DNA of 11,835 nucleotides from the NCBI GenBank assembly GCA_944326625.1, contig CALVER010000027.1:1-11835 (forward strand), in the 5' to 3' direction. Position numbers and translations under genes: made by a program. Source of the stretch: Candidatus Gastranaerophilales bacterium (lineage in GTDB: Bacteria; Cyanobacteriota; Vampirovibrionia; Gastranaerophilales; Gastranaerophilaceae). The notes beneath the pieces are model-generated. The model did no database searches. It was not told the origin of the DNA and worked only from the letters and a program-made list of their open reading frames with translations. Shown in pieces: positions 1-7,302 of the stretch (within the stretch, counting starts at the first letter, position 1; each line of letters opens with the position of its first letter).

Positions 1-1129
1 AAAACTTAAAAAAGTAGCATTCCCGCACATGGGGCTTATATACGTAGCATGGTCATGCGCCTTAAGAAAAGTCGGTCTGGAACCTTTTATTGAGCCGTAT
101 ACAAGCAAAAAAACACTTTCCCTCGGTACAAAACATTCTCCGGAAGCTATTTGTCTGCCGTATAAATTGATTCTCGGCAATTTTATTGAAGCGCTCGAGG
201 GCGGTGCGGATTACGTTGCGATGATTACGTCGCCGGGGATTTGCAGACTCGGTGAATACGGCAAATGTATTCAAAATGCCCTGCATGATATGGGATATGA
301 CGCAAAGTATATTGAACTTCAGCTCTATGACGGAATTGAGGGTATGTACAGGTTTTTGAAAGAAATTACCGGCAAAAACAGACCTTTTATGTTCATTAAT
401 GCGATTGTGACCGCTATAAGAAAAGTTTTTCTCGTTGATTATCTGGAAACAAAGCTCGCTTATCTCAGAGCGCGTGAAATTCATCAGGGCGACGCGGAAA
501 AGGCGTTTAATAAGGCTTTGAAAATCGTGGATGAAGAAGATTCTTTTTGGAAGCTGAGAAAAGCTAAGAAAAAAGCTTTTGCGGAAATGGATAAGGTTAA
601 AATCGACAAGAACAAAGAAGTTTTGAATGTTGATATTACGGGAGAAATTTTCCTTGTGTGCGATCCTTTTTCAAACCAGAATATTGAAAAAGAACTCGGG
701 GCAATGGGAGTTCAGGTGCGGAAAAGTCTTACGGTCAGCAGCTTTTTAAAGGATGCAATTATTCCGAAAATGTTCAGAAAAGGCGAAACACATCTTCAGC
801 GTGCAAACAGGCTTGCAAAACCGTATTTGATGAGAGATATCGGAGGTGACGCGCTTGAGTGTGTTTCAGACGTTGCTTACGCAAATGAACGTGGTATTGA
901 CGGAATTATCCATATAAGTCCGTTTACCTGTATGCCCGAGATTATGTCGCAGAATATTTTCCCTGCAATGAGAGAAAACTGTGAAATTCCTATTCTGCCT
1001 TTGATTATGGATGAGCAGACCGGAAAAGCCGGATACCTGACGCGTCTTGAGGCTTTTGTGGATTTGATGAAACGCAGAAAGCGCAAGAAAAATCTTGAGC
1101 AAAAACAATTAAGCGGTACGGCAATATAA
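1..1129 (+). CDS. COG3581-type 2-hydroxyacyl-CoA dehydratase/activase-related protein, 5' end outside window
   Basis: The frame is open from base 2, and the codons before the first ATG (base 29) read KLKKVAFPH. That ATG is therefore the Met inside the conserved FPHMG motif, not the start; the true start lies a little left of the window. About 375 residues are visible. Counting from base 29, recognisable family blocks are CLPYKLxLGNFIEALExGAD (Cys42), SPGICRLGEYG (Cys72), GEIFLVCDPFSNQNIEKELG (~205-224), PFTCMPEI (Cys301) and DEQTGKAGYLTRLEAFVD near the end. The conserved cysteines resemble Fe-S ligands in the HgdB-like dehydratase/activase superfamily. The substrate of this subfamily is unknown. 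No BadF/BcrA ATPase activase is visible; one could lie upstream, or this could be the C-terminal part of a larger fusion. A membrane-protein gene starts 24 bp downstream, suggesting co-transcription. Family call is fairly sure; the function is not. Confidence 0.82.
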   Translation, partial: KLKKVAFPHMGLIYVAWSCALRKVGLEPFIEPYTSKKTLSLGTKHSPEAICLPYKLILGNFIEALEGGADYVAMITSPGICRLGEYGKCIQNALHDMGYDAKYIELQLYDGIEGMYRFLKEITGKNRPFMFINAIVTAIRKVFLVDYLETKLAYLRAREIHQGDAEKAFNKALKIVDEEDSFWKLRKAKKKAFAEMDKVKIDKNKEVLNVDITGEIFLVCDPFSNQNIEKELGAMGVQVRKSLTVSSFLKDAIIPKMFRKGETHLQRANRLAKPYLMRDIGGDALECVSDVAYANERGIDGIIHISPFTCMPEIMSQNIFPAMRENCEIPILPLIMDEQTGKAGYLTRLEAFVDLMKRRKRKKNLEQKQLSGTAI

Positions 1130-1153
1130 AATTTGTGAGATTTGAGGTAAAAA

Positions 1154-1987
1154 ATGAAAATGGGAAAACTTTTTAAAGATACTGTCGGAATTACAAACGA
1201 TAATATTATTCTGGCATTTCCGCTGATATTATTTATGTGGGTATTGTCTTTGTACGTTTCATTTTCACGTCAGACGGTGAATTCACTTCCGCTGCTGATT
1301 TTGTCTTCAATTACCGTGCTTGTTATGACGGGTGCATTTTTTGCGGGCTGGTTTTATATGGTTAAAAAGGCCGTAAAACTTTCCAAACAGGTTTTTGTGC
1401 TGGATACTGACCGCGCAAAGGCTACTTTTAATCTTTTGAAAACAATTCCCGCGGGGATTGGCAAATACTTTTTGTCATATTCAGGGATGATAATACTTTT
1501 TGTAATAATTATTTGTATTGTCGGCGCCGGAGTTTTTCAGCTCGGAGTTAACCTTATAGGCAAATTGGATTTGAACCCCGAACAGCTTAAAAGTGTTTTG
1601 TCATCTGCTGCCGATATGAAGGCGTTTTTGGATTCTTTGTCTTTTGAACAATTGATCAGGCTTAATAATTGGAATTTATTATTTTTAGCGACAACTACGG
1701 TTATGTCATTTTTGTTTATGCTCTGGGCGCCGGAGATTGCCTTTAATACAAAAAATCCGTTTATGGCGCTTGTTAATTCCGTCAAAAAGATTTTCCACAG
1801 ATTCGGCAGATGCTTAAAATTGTTTGTTTTTCTGACTGTTTTAAATTTTGTTCTGTCATTTATTAATACTTTTTCGCTTTTCAATCCGATTTTGTATTTT
1901 ATAATGACAGTCGTGTATTTTTATTTTCTTGTATATCTGGTTATGTTGATATTTTTGTATTATGAGCGGGAATTCACGGAAGAATAA
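1154..1987 (+). CDS. Six-helix integral membrane protein, unknown function
   Basis: The 277-residue protein has about six hydrophobic segments, near residues 17-36, 45-69, 110-132, 174-197, 220-241 and 245-269. A more polar stretch lies between helices 3 and 4 (~137-172), and a Lys/Arg-rich loop with NPFMALVNSVKK precedes helix 5. This layout resembles generic multi-pass proteins of the glycerophosphodiesterase membrane-domain/DUF975 kind, but I recognise no specific family and assign no function. The ATG at 1154 has a good ribosome binding site (GAGGT, 1144-1148, spacing 5). The gene sits 24 bp after the COG3581-type gene, and its last 26 bp overlap the start of miaA in another frame, so translation of miaA is probably coupled to it. 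No catalytic motif or signal peptide is seen beyond the first membrane segment. Confidence 0.78.
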   Translation: MKMGKLFKDTVGITNDNIILAFPLILFMWVLSLYVSFSRQTVNSLPLLILSSITVLVMTGAFFAGWFYMVKKAVKLSKQVFVLDTDRAKATFNLLKTIPAGIGKYFLSYSGMIILFVIIICIVGAGVFQLGVNLIGKLDLNPEQLKSVLSSAADMKAFLDSLSFEQLIRLNNWNLLFLATTTVMSFLFMLWAPEIAFNTKNPFMALVNSVKKIFHRFGRCLKLFVFLTVLNFVLSFINTFSLFNPILYFIMTVVYFYFLVYLVMLIFLYYEREFTEE

Positions 1988-2831
1988 AGTAATAGCGGTC
2001 GTGGGACCTACGGCAAGCGGCAAAACGGCATTTGCCGTTGATCTGGCTGAAAAAATCGGCGGTGAAATTATCTCTGCGGATTCAAGGCTTGTGTATAAAG
2101 GTTTTGACATAGGGACAGCGAAACCGACACTTGATGAGCGCAAAGGGATTCCTCATTATATGATTGATATTGCGGAACCCGAAGTTGATTATTCTGCTGG
2201 GCTTTACGTTCACGAGGCAAAAAGGATTATTGAGAATATTCAATCCCGCGGAAAAGTTCCGATAATAGCGGGCGGTACGGGATTGTATATAAATATTTTG
2301 CTTATGAATTATGATCTTCCGAAAGTTGAGCCGGATTATGAATTAAGAGAAGCGCTTAAACGTGAGGAGGATTTGCCGGCAATTCTTGCGGAGTTAGACC
2401 CTGAAACCGCTCAATTAATTGACAAAAATGACAGGAAAAAACTTATCCGCGCTATAGAAATCGTAAAAACAACGGGCAAACCTATTCAGCGCAGAAAAAA
2501 TAATCCTGAATACGAAATTGAATGGATAGGGCTGAATTATCCGCGTGATGTGCTTTATGACAGAATAAACCGCCGCGTTGATTTGATGTTTGAGGCGGGT
2601 TTGATTGATGAAACAAAAAACTTGCTTCAAAAGCACGGTCGTATCCCGAATCTTTTGTATACAATCGGTTATCAGGAGGTTATTCAATATCTGGACGGGT
2701 TATTGACACTTGATGAAGCTGTCGATAAGCTTAAGCAAAATACAAGGCGCTATGCAAAGCGTCAGCTCACTTGGTTTAGAAAAAATCCGGCGATAAATTG
2801 GAATGTTTATCCCGAAAAGTTGAAAAAATAG
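1962..2831 (+). CDS. miaA: tRNA dimethylallyltransferase MiaA
   Basis: MiaA transfers a dimethylallyl group from DMAPP to N6 of A37 in tRNAs that read UNN codons, the first step towards ms2i6A. The 289 residues, slightly shorter than the usual 300 or so, carry the expected motifs in order: P-loop GPTASGKT (15-22), the tRNA/DMAPP-binding DSRLVYKGFDIGTAKPT block (40-56), IIAGGTGLYI (101-110), the TIGYQE motif and the C-terminal RRYAKRQLTWFRK. The second motif has RL where many homologues have MQ or RQ. The ATG at 1962 lies inside the preceding membrane-protein gene (26-bp overlap) with no clear Shine-Dalgarno, so translational coupling is likely. The next ATG-like codon in frame would remove the P-loop, which supports this start. 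MiaB, which usually completes the modification, is not in the window. Confidence 0.96.
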   Translation: MSGNSRKNKVIAVVGPTASGKTAFAVDLAEKIGGEIISADSRLVYKGFDIGTAKPTLDERKGIPHYMIDIAEPEVDYSAGLYVHEAKRIIENIQSRGKVPIIAGGTGLYINILLMNYDLPKVEPDYELREALKREEDLPAILAELDPETAQLIDKNDRKKLIRAIEIVKTTGKPIQRRKNNPEYEIEWIGLNYPRDVLYDRINRRVDLMFEAGLIDETKNLLQKHGRIPNLLYTIGYQEVIQYLDGLLTLDEAVDKLKQNTRRYAKRQLTWFRKNPAINWNVYPEKLKK

Positions 2832-2848
2832 TTAAAATTTGATATTAT
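2820..2848 (+). promoter_or_regulatory. Candidate sigma-70-type promoter for the AsmA-like gene
   Basis: TTGAAA at 2820-2825 and TATTAT at 2843-2848 each match the consensus at 5 of 6 bases and are separated by exactly 17 bp. The -35 box overlaps the last codons of miaA. Transcription would begin near 2855, giving a leader of about 15 nt that just includes the ribosome binding site. AT-rich DNA makes chance matches common, so this is a candidate only. Confidence 0.42.
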
Positions 2849-2869
2849 ATTTAAAAAGGGGTTTGTGTT

Positions 2870-5800
2870 ATGGATTTGAATAAAATAAAAAGAGCAGGGC
2901 TTATAACTGGTGTGGTTTTGTTGTCGCTTTATGTAATATTTTTGCTGCTGCCTGTTGTTTTGTCGCCAATATTGAATTCTTATACTCCGCAAATCGAGAG
3001 TATGATTGAAGATGCATCAGGGTTTAAGGTTAAGCTTGAGCGCCTTGGTATTGTTACAACGCCGAAATTGACGGCAGGTATTAAAATAAATCATGCCGAA
3101 TTCAGCCTTCCTGACGGTGAAGAATTTCTGTCCGCGGATAATTTCAGGGCAAAATTGTCGCTTTTACCGCTTTTAATAGGCAGAATTGAGGCGGACGCAA
3201 TTTCCGTCGAAAGCGTTGAGGCAACTTTGAAAGTGCGTCAGGACGGAAAATTTTTAATGGAAGAATATATGCCGCAGCCGGATCCCGATGCCGCGCCGCA
3301 AACCATGCAGCCGCTGCCTCTGGGGTTCAAATTGTCCAACAAATTGCCGGATGTTGTTATTGACGATTATATTTTGACTTTTGTTGATATGGCGTCAAAA
3401 AGTGAATATACCCTTTCCGGTCAGAATATGAAGCTTTCGGATTTTATTCTGGATAAAAAGTTTAAGTTTTCGGCAAAAGGTAATTTGTCACTTAATAATA
3501 CGGAACAATTTAAGTATGATGTGAAATTGTTCAATAAGCTTATGCCGGATATTTCCTTGAATGACCTTGTTTTTAACCCTCAGCCGGAAGAAGAAAAAAA
3601 GGCGGAAGAAAATTTCGTCTTTAATTTTATGGATGTTTTTAAGGCGCTTTCCAAAACAGGGCTTACCGCAAATTTGAATACTGATTTGAAAACTTCAGGA
3701 ACTTTTGATGACCCTGAAATTACGGGCAGCGCCGCAATTTCAAATCTTTCAATGCTTGTTGACGGGAAAAAACTTCCCGAAAGCAGCGTTATTTTTCTGG
3801 CAAAAGGTAAAAACGCAAAGCTGGATATGAATTTGTTTTCAGCAAATGATGAAAAGACGGTTCTCAACGGCAAATTCAGGCTCGGAAAAAATCCCGCGGC
3901 TGATATGAAATTTACCTCAAATGCCCAATTTAACAATTTGTTTAAAATTTTGAACAGTATTGCGCAGTCGTTTAATTACAATGATTTAAGAACACTTTCC
4001 GCAACGGGCGGAATTGATGCGGATTTTACGGTAAAAGCAGATAAAAAACACGTAAAATCTTCTGGCTTTTTTAAAATTCCAAACGCAAGTGTAAATTACA
4101 GGCTTTATAATGTTGCTTTGAAGAATATAAAAGCCGATATTGATTTTAATAATATGGTTAATATCAAGGATGCGGGGATTGAGGTTATGGGGCATCCTCT
4201 AAAAATTTACGGCACAATCCAAAATAACGCTGTGACTGATTTGCATATAAAGGCTGATAATATTTTGCTCAAAGGTCTTGCGGCAGCCGCAGGTCAGGTT
4301 CAGCTATTGAAAGAAAATAAGTTTAATTCCGGTGCTTTGTCGCTGGATGCCTCTTTGACGGGCAAATTGTCAAAAATTGTTCCGGCGGTTAATCTTTCCG
4401 TAAATAATCTTGATATAAAAAATATTCCTTCCAATACGCGGGTTACCATGCCTGAGGCTAAGTTTGTAATTGATACTGACGGCAAAAATTTTACGGGTGA
4501 CCTGACAGCGAATGAATTGAAGGTTTCAAATCCTCTGGCTGTTCTGTCTTTGCCGGAAGCTGAGGTTATTATCGGACAAAAAGATATTGATATTAAAAAA
4601 GCGTATCTTTTGTTTAATAATTCAAGAATTGATGTGACAGGCAAAATTGCTAATTACATAAATGATAAGATGAAAATTGATATCAATGCATCGGGTTCGC
4701 TTCTTGCAAATGATATCAAATCGCTTTTTCCTAAAGAATTCATGATTAATGCCTCCGGAAAAATCCCTGTAAAAGTTTCGATTACCGGCGGTGTGAAAGA
4801 TCAGAATATTAAGTTCAGCGCCTTTGCGGATCCTCAAAATTACGCGGCTATTCTTGATATAAATGAACTTAAAGGAAAAACAACTATTATTAATTCTAAT
4901 ATTAAGATTACGGATGACACTGCAAAATTATCGGAAACAGGAATTTTTGCGGGCAATAATCCGATTTTGACAGTAGACGGCACCGTGAATAATCTTTCTA
5001 AATCCCAAAAACTTAATTTGAGGGTATCTGTTCCGAAAAAAGTAAAAATGGCAATTCCGGGATTTAAAAATTCTTCGCTTTCCGCAAGGGGTGATATTGA
5101 TGTCACGGGTACTGCCGCAGCGCCTTATCTGAAAGGGCTTGTCAGCGTTGCGGATATTTCAATCCCCGATATGGCGCTTACTATGACTAATCTTGTTGCA
5201 AATCTTAACGGCCCTGTTTTGAAAGGTAATGCGACTCTCCAGAATTTCAAATCCGGCGGAATTGTTGCGGATAACATTGCAACATCGTTTTTATTGAAAA
5301 ATTACAGTGTGTTTTATCTGAATAATCTTGTGGCGGATGCTTTTGACGGAAAAATTTCAGGTAATATTTCCTACGGTATAAATGACGGCAAAATTACGGT
5401 CAAAATGTCTGGTTCGGATATGAATGCCGTAAAAACTATAGATGGTGCTGCAGGAATTAAGAATGCGTTATCCGGAACTCTCGCCTTTGACGCTGATATT
5501 GCGACTAAAGGTACATCCGATGTCGATATGATGAAAAATCTGACGGGTTCTGCGTCATTCAGCATTAATAACGGCAAATTCCTGAATGTGGGGCGCTTTG
5601 ATACATTATTGTATGCGCAAAATATTCTCGGAAACGCTATTTTAAAAGCTGCTGTGACCTCGGTTACATCACTTCCGATTATTCAAAATACGGCAGAATT
5701 CAAAACCATTAACGGAAATCTTAAATTCAAAAACGGCTGGGCAGACATTGAGCCGATTACGACAACAGGGCCTTTGATGGCTTATTATATAACGGGCCGC

Positions 5801-6232
5801 TATAATTTGTTGAACGGCACTACAAATGTTGTTGTACTCGGGCGTTTGGATGAAAAAGTTGTGACGGTTCTGGGGCCTCTCGGTGATTTATCGGTTGATA
5901 AATTAACGTCTTACATACCGAAATTCGGCGCATTAACGGCTGTTTTGATAGATTCCATGACAACGGATCCGGAAAAAGAAAATACTGCCAATATTCCTGC
6001 GCTTTCAACAGGCAGCACAAGCTATAAAGATTTTAAGGTCGAGTTTAACGGCGGTTTGGACAGCACATCGTCGGTTAAATCCTTCAAGTGGCTTTCTCAC
6101 TGCGATACATCGGCAATTGATGTGAACAGTGATTTCGAAAACGCAAAAGAAGCTATTAAAAATACTGTAGAAGATACAAAACAGCAGCTTCTGGACGCTA
6201 AAGAAGGTTTGAAAAATCTCTTTAAGTTCTAG
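2870..6232 (+). CDS. AsmA-like envelope protein (AsmA/TamB superfamily), 1120 residues
   Basis: The N-terminus is a short basic stretch (residues 1-9) followed by one hydrophobic segment (11-34), typical of an inner-membrane anchor with a large periplasmic body. Residues ~45-125 match the AsmA N-terminal pattern: SGFKVKLERLG, then a strand with LSADNFRAKLSLLPLLIGR, then VESVEATLKVRQDGKF. The middle is a long series of short amphipathic beta-strands rich in DxxG and NNL turns, as expected for a lipid-conducting beta-groove. Residues ~845-1000 look like the AsmA-like C-terminal region (INNGKFLNVGRFDTLLYAQN…, then FKNGWADIEPITTTGPLMAYYITG). The tail (~1088-1120) is a predicted amphipathic helix. 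AsmA-family proteins are linked to phospholipid transport to the outer membrane; that role is inferred here. AAAAAGGGGT (2853-2862) is the ribosome binding site. The stop codon overlaps that of the convergent gene. Confidence 0.85.
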   Translation: MDLNKIKRAGLITGVVLLSLYVIFLLLPVVLSPILNSYTPQIESMIEDASGFKVKLERLGIVTTPKLTAGIKINHAEFSLPDGEEFLSADNFRAKLSLLPLLIGRIEADAISVESVEATLKVRQDGKFLMEEYMPQPDPDAAPQTMQPLPLGFKLSNKLPDVVIDDYILTFVDMASKSEYTLSGQNMKLSDFILDKKFKFSAKGNLSLNNTEQFKYDVKLFNKLMPDISLNDLVFNPQPEEEKKAEENFVFNFMDVFKALSKTGLTANLNTDLKTSGTFDDPEITGSAAISNLSMLVDGKKLPESSVIFLAKGKNAKLDMNLFSANDEKTVLNGKFRLGKNPAADMKFTSNAQFNNLFKILNSIAQSFNYNDLRTLSATGGIDADFTVKADKKHVKSSGFFKIPNASVNYRLYNVALKNIKADIDFNNMVNIKDAGIEVMGHPLKIYGTIQNNAVTDLHIKADNILLKGLAAAAGQVQLLKENKFNSGALSLDASLTGKLSKIVPAVNLSVNNLDIKNIPSNTRVTMPEAKFVIDTDGKNFTGDLTANELKVSNPLAVLSLPEAEVIIGQKDIDIKKAYLLFNNSRIDVTGKIANYINDKMKIDINASGSLLANDIKSLFPKEFMINASGKIPVKVSITGGVKDQNIKFSAFADPQNYAAILDINELKGKTTIINSNIKITDDTAKLSETGIFAGNNPILTVDGTVNNLSKSQKLNLRVSVPKKVKMAIPGFKNSSLSARGDIDVTGTAAAPYLKGLVSVADISIPDMALTMTNLVANLNGPVLKGNATLQNFKSGGIVADNIATSFLLKNYSVFYLNNLVADAFDGKISGNISYGINDGKITVKMSGSDMNAVKTIDGAAGIKNALSGTLAFDADIATKGTSDVDMMKNLTGSASFSINNGKFLNVGRFDTLLYAQNILGNAILKAAVTSVTSLPIIQNTAEFKTINGNLKFKNGWADIEPITTTGPLMAYYITGRYNLLNGTTNVVVLGRLDEKVVTVLGPLGDLSVDKLTSYIPKFGALTAVLIDSMTTDPEKENTANIPALSTGSTSYKDFKVEFNGGLDSTSSVKSFKWLSHCDTSAIDVNSDFENAKEAIKNTVEDTKQQLLDAKEGLKNLFKF

Positions 6233-7164
6233 AGGATGCAGGCAAGCACCATAAGGATAAGGGTTCCTATCTGCATTGCGGTTGCCATGTTCTGGGTGAA
6301 TTTGTTGTTGTCGTATTTGGCGGAACTTTTTTGCGCGCGGTAAGCGCTTGCAATTCTTTCCGCACGCGTTTTATCATCATCCTGTGCAAAATTAGTTCCG
6401 AACATGGCGTATTCGAGCCGCGAAAGTCTTTTATCCATTGATTCGTCTTTGAATGACTGATTTAATATTGCATTTTCAACGGTTGATATGTTTGCCTTTT
6501 TTGTCGGGAAAAAACTGCTTTTTTTCGGGTGCATTGCGTTATATGCGTCGTAATCAAACTGATTCGGCGATTCGTAACGGTCAAGGTGATAGTTTCTGTC
6601 AAGCGTAATGGCATCTTCATCATCATAAAAATCATTTGAGGATTGCGCTATTGCATTATCCATAAAGCTTGACGGTTTTAATTCGGCTTTAAGTCTGTCC
6701 GTTCTCGACGCCAAATCGTCATTGAACGTTTGTCCGAAAGTTTTTTCTTCAAGCGCGGAAAGCCTTGATTTTATCTCCTTTTCCGGAAATTTTTTATTAA
6801 AAACCCGCATTTCTAATTCATCCACCGCGGGGTATTGTATATTTGCATCTGCTATAGGAACTTCCTCAACCCAATCGTCGCTTTCATCATGGAAAGTATC
6901 TTCTTTCGGTGTAATTTCCTGTCCTATAAGGTCTGCTGACAAATCTTTTTTTAATTTTGTGATACGCTGCCCCACATCTCCGCCGGAAGATGTTCCGTAG
7001 ACGCTTTCTTCAATTCTGGCAAGCCGTGACGAGTCATCTTCACCGTCGTATTGAAAACCGTAAAGCACGTTCTCAATCTTTCCGAGTGTCGGCGTATATG
7101 TGCCGGCTTCAGCATAAATGTTAACAGTAAAAAATATTACCGCAAGAATTATATATTTTTTCAT
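6229..7164 (-). CDS. Exported repeat protein with RLxxLExxxFG-type repeats and C-terminal hydrophobic tail
   Basis: The 311-residue protein starts at ATG 7164, with AAGGAG (7175-7170) 5 nt before it. An in-frame GTG at 7170 would start inside that ribosome binding site and is less likely. Residues 1-18 form a signal peptide (KK, then a hydrophobic core), with likely cleavage after YAEA (20). Three diverged copies of a ~47-residue unit follow, near 26-73, 115-162 and 229-275. Their shared pattern is an opening (I/V/L)E, then F/Y, then RLxxLExxxFG; the central copy has SRLSALEEKTFG, and the third has KRLSRLEYAMFG then TRAERI. Acidic, low-complexity linkers separate them. The C-terminus (297-311, QIGTLILMVLACIL) is hydrophobic and ends without a charged tail, so it may be a second membrane anchor. 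I recall similar repeats in Melainabacteria/Cyanobacteria but know no function. The terminal CTAG overlaps the end of the AsmA-like gene. Confidence 0.8.
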   Translation of the reverse strand: MKKYIILAVIFFTVNIYAEAGTYTPTLGKIENVLYGFQYDGEDDSSRLARIEESVYGTSSGGDVGQRITKLKKDLSADLIGQEITPKEDTFHDESDDWVEEVPIADANIQYPAVDELEMRVFNKKFPEKEIKSRLSALEEKTFGQTFNDDLASRTDRLKAELKPSSFMDNAIAQSSNDFYDDEDAITLDRNYHLDRYESPNQFDYDAYNAMHPKKSSFFPTKKANISTVENAILNQSFKDESMDKRLSRLEYAMFGTNFAQDDDKTRAERIASAYRAQKSSAKYDNNKFTQNMATAMQIGTLILMVLACIL

Positions 7165-7181
7165 ATTCACTCCTTAAAATC

Positions 7182-7214
7182 AGGATAGAATTATTTAAGA
7201 TTGAATTCTATCCT
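7182..7214 (-). promoter_or_regulatory. Perfect 11-bp inverted repeat upstream of the exported repeat-protein gene
   Basis: AGGATAGAATT at 7182-7192 is perfectly complementary to 7204-7214, with an 11-nt spacer. The downstream arm ends 17 nt before the ATG at 7164. A -10-like AATAAT (7195-7190 on the - strand) overlaps the spacer and inner part of the downstream arm, but I find no convincing -35. It could be a repressor operator or an RNA hairpin next to the ribosome binding site. It is not followed by a strong T-run, so a terminator is less likely. Confidence 0.5.
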
Positions 7215-7231
7215 ACATTTCAGGAGTTTGG

Positions 7232-7259
7232 AAAAAATAAAAAACGGACGTTTCGGTTT
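7232..7259 (-). terminator. Possible weak intrinsic terminator after the AAA+ ATPase gene
   Basis: Read on the - strand, AAAC-C-GA pairs with TC-C-GTTT (stem with one C/C mismatch, loop AACG; bases 7259-7242). It runs into a T-rich tract broken by one A (7244-7232). The position, about 45 bp after the ATPase stop codon, suits a terminator, but the stem is short. Confidence 0.3.
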
Positions 7260-7302
7260 ACAACAAAAGCACTAAATCCAAAAATAATATAGGACTTTTT
7301 GC

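Noticed and set aside
29..31. ATG as start of the COG3581-type gene
   Set aside because: The frame is open upstream, and the ATG is the Met of the conserved FPHMG motif, so the gene begins outside the window.
62..484. 140-codon open frame on the - strand
   Set aside because: It lies wholly opposite the conserved COG3581-type coding region and has no recognisable motif; an antisense shadow.
3580..3936. 118-codon open frame on the - strand inside the AsmA-like gene
   Set aside because: Its Ser/Phe/Leu-rich composition mirrors the Lys/Glu/Asn-rich sense strand; no ribosome binding site or motif.
7168..7170. GTG start of the exported repeat protein
   Set aside because: It overlaps the AAGGAG ribosome binding site; the ATG at 7164 has ideal spacing and begins a clean signal peptide.
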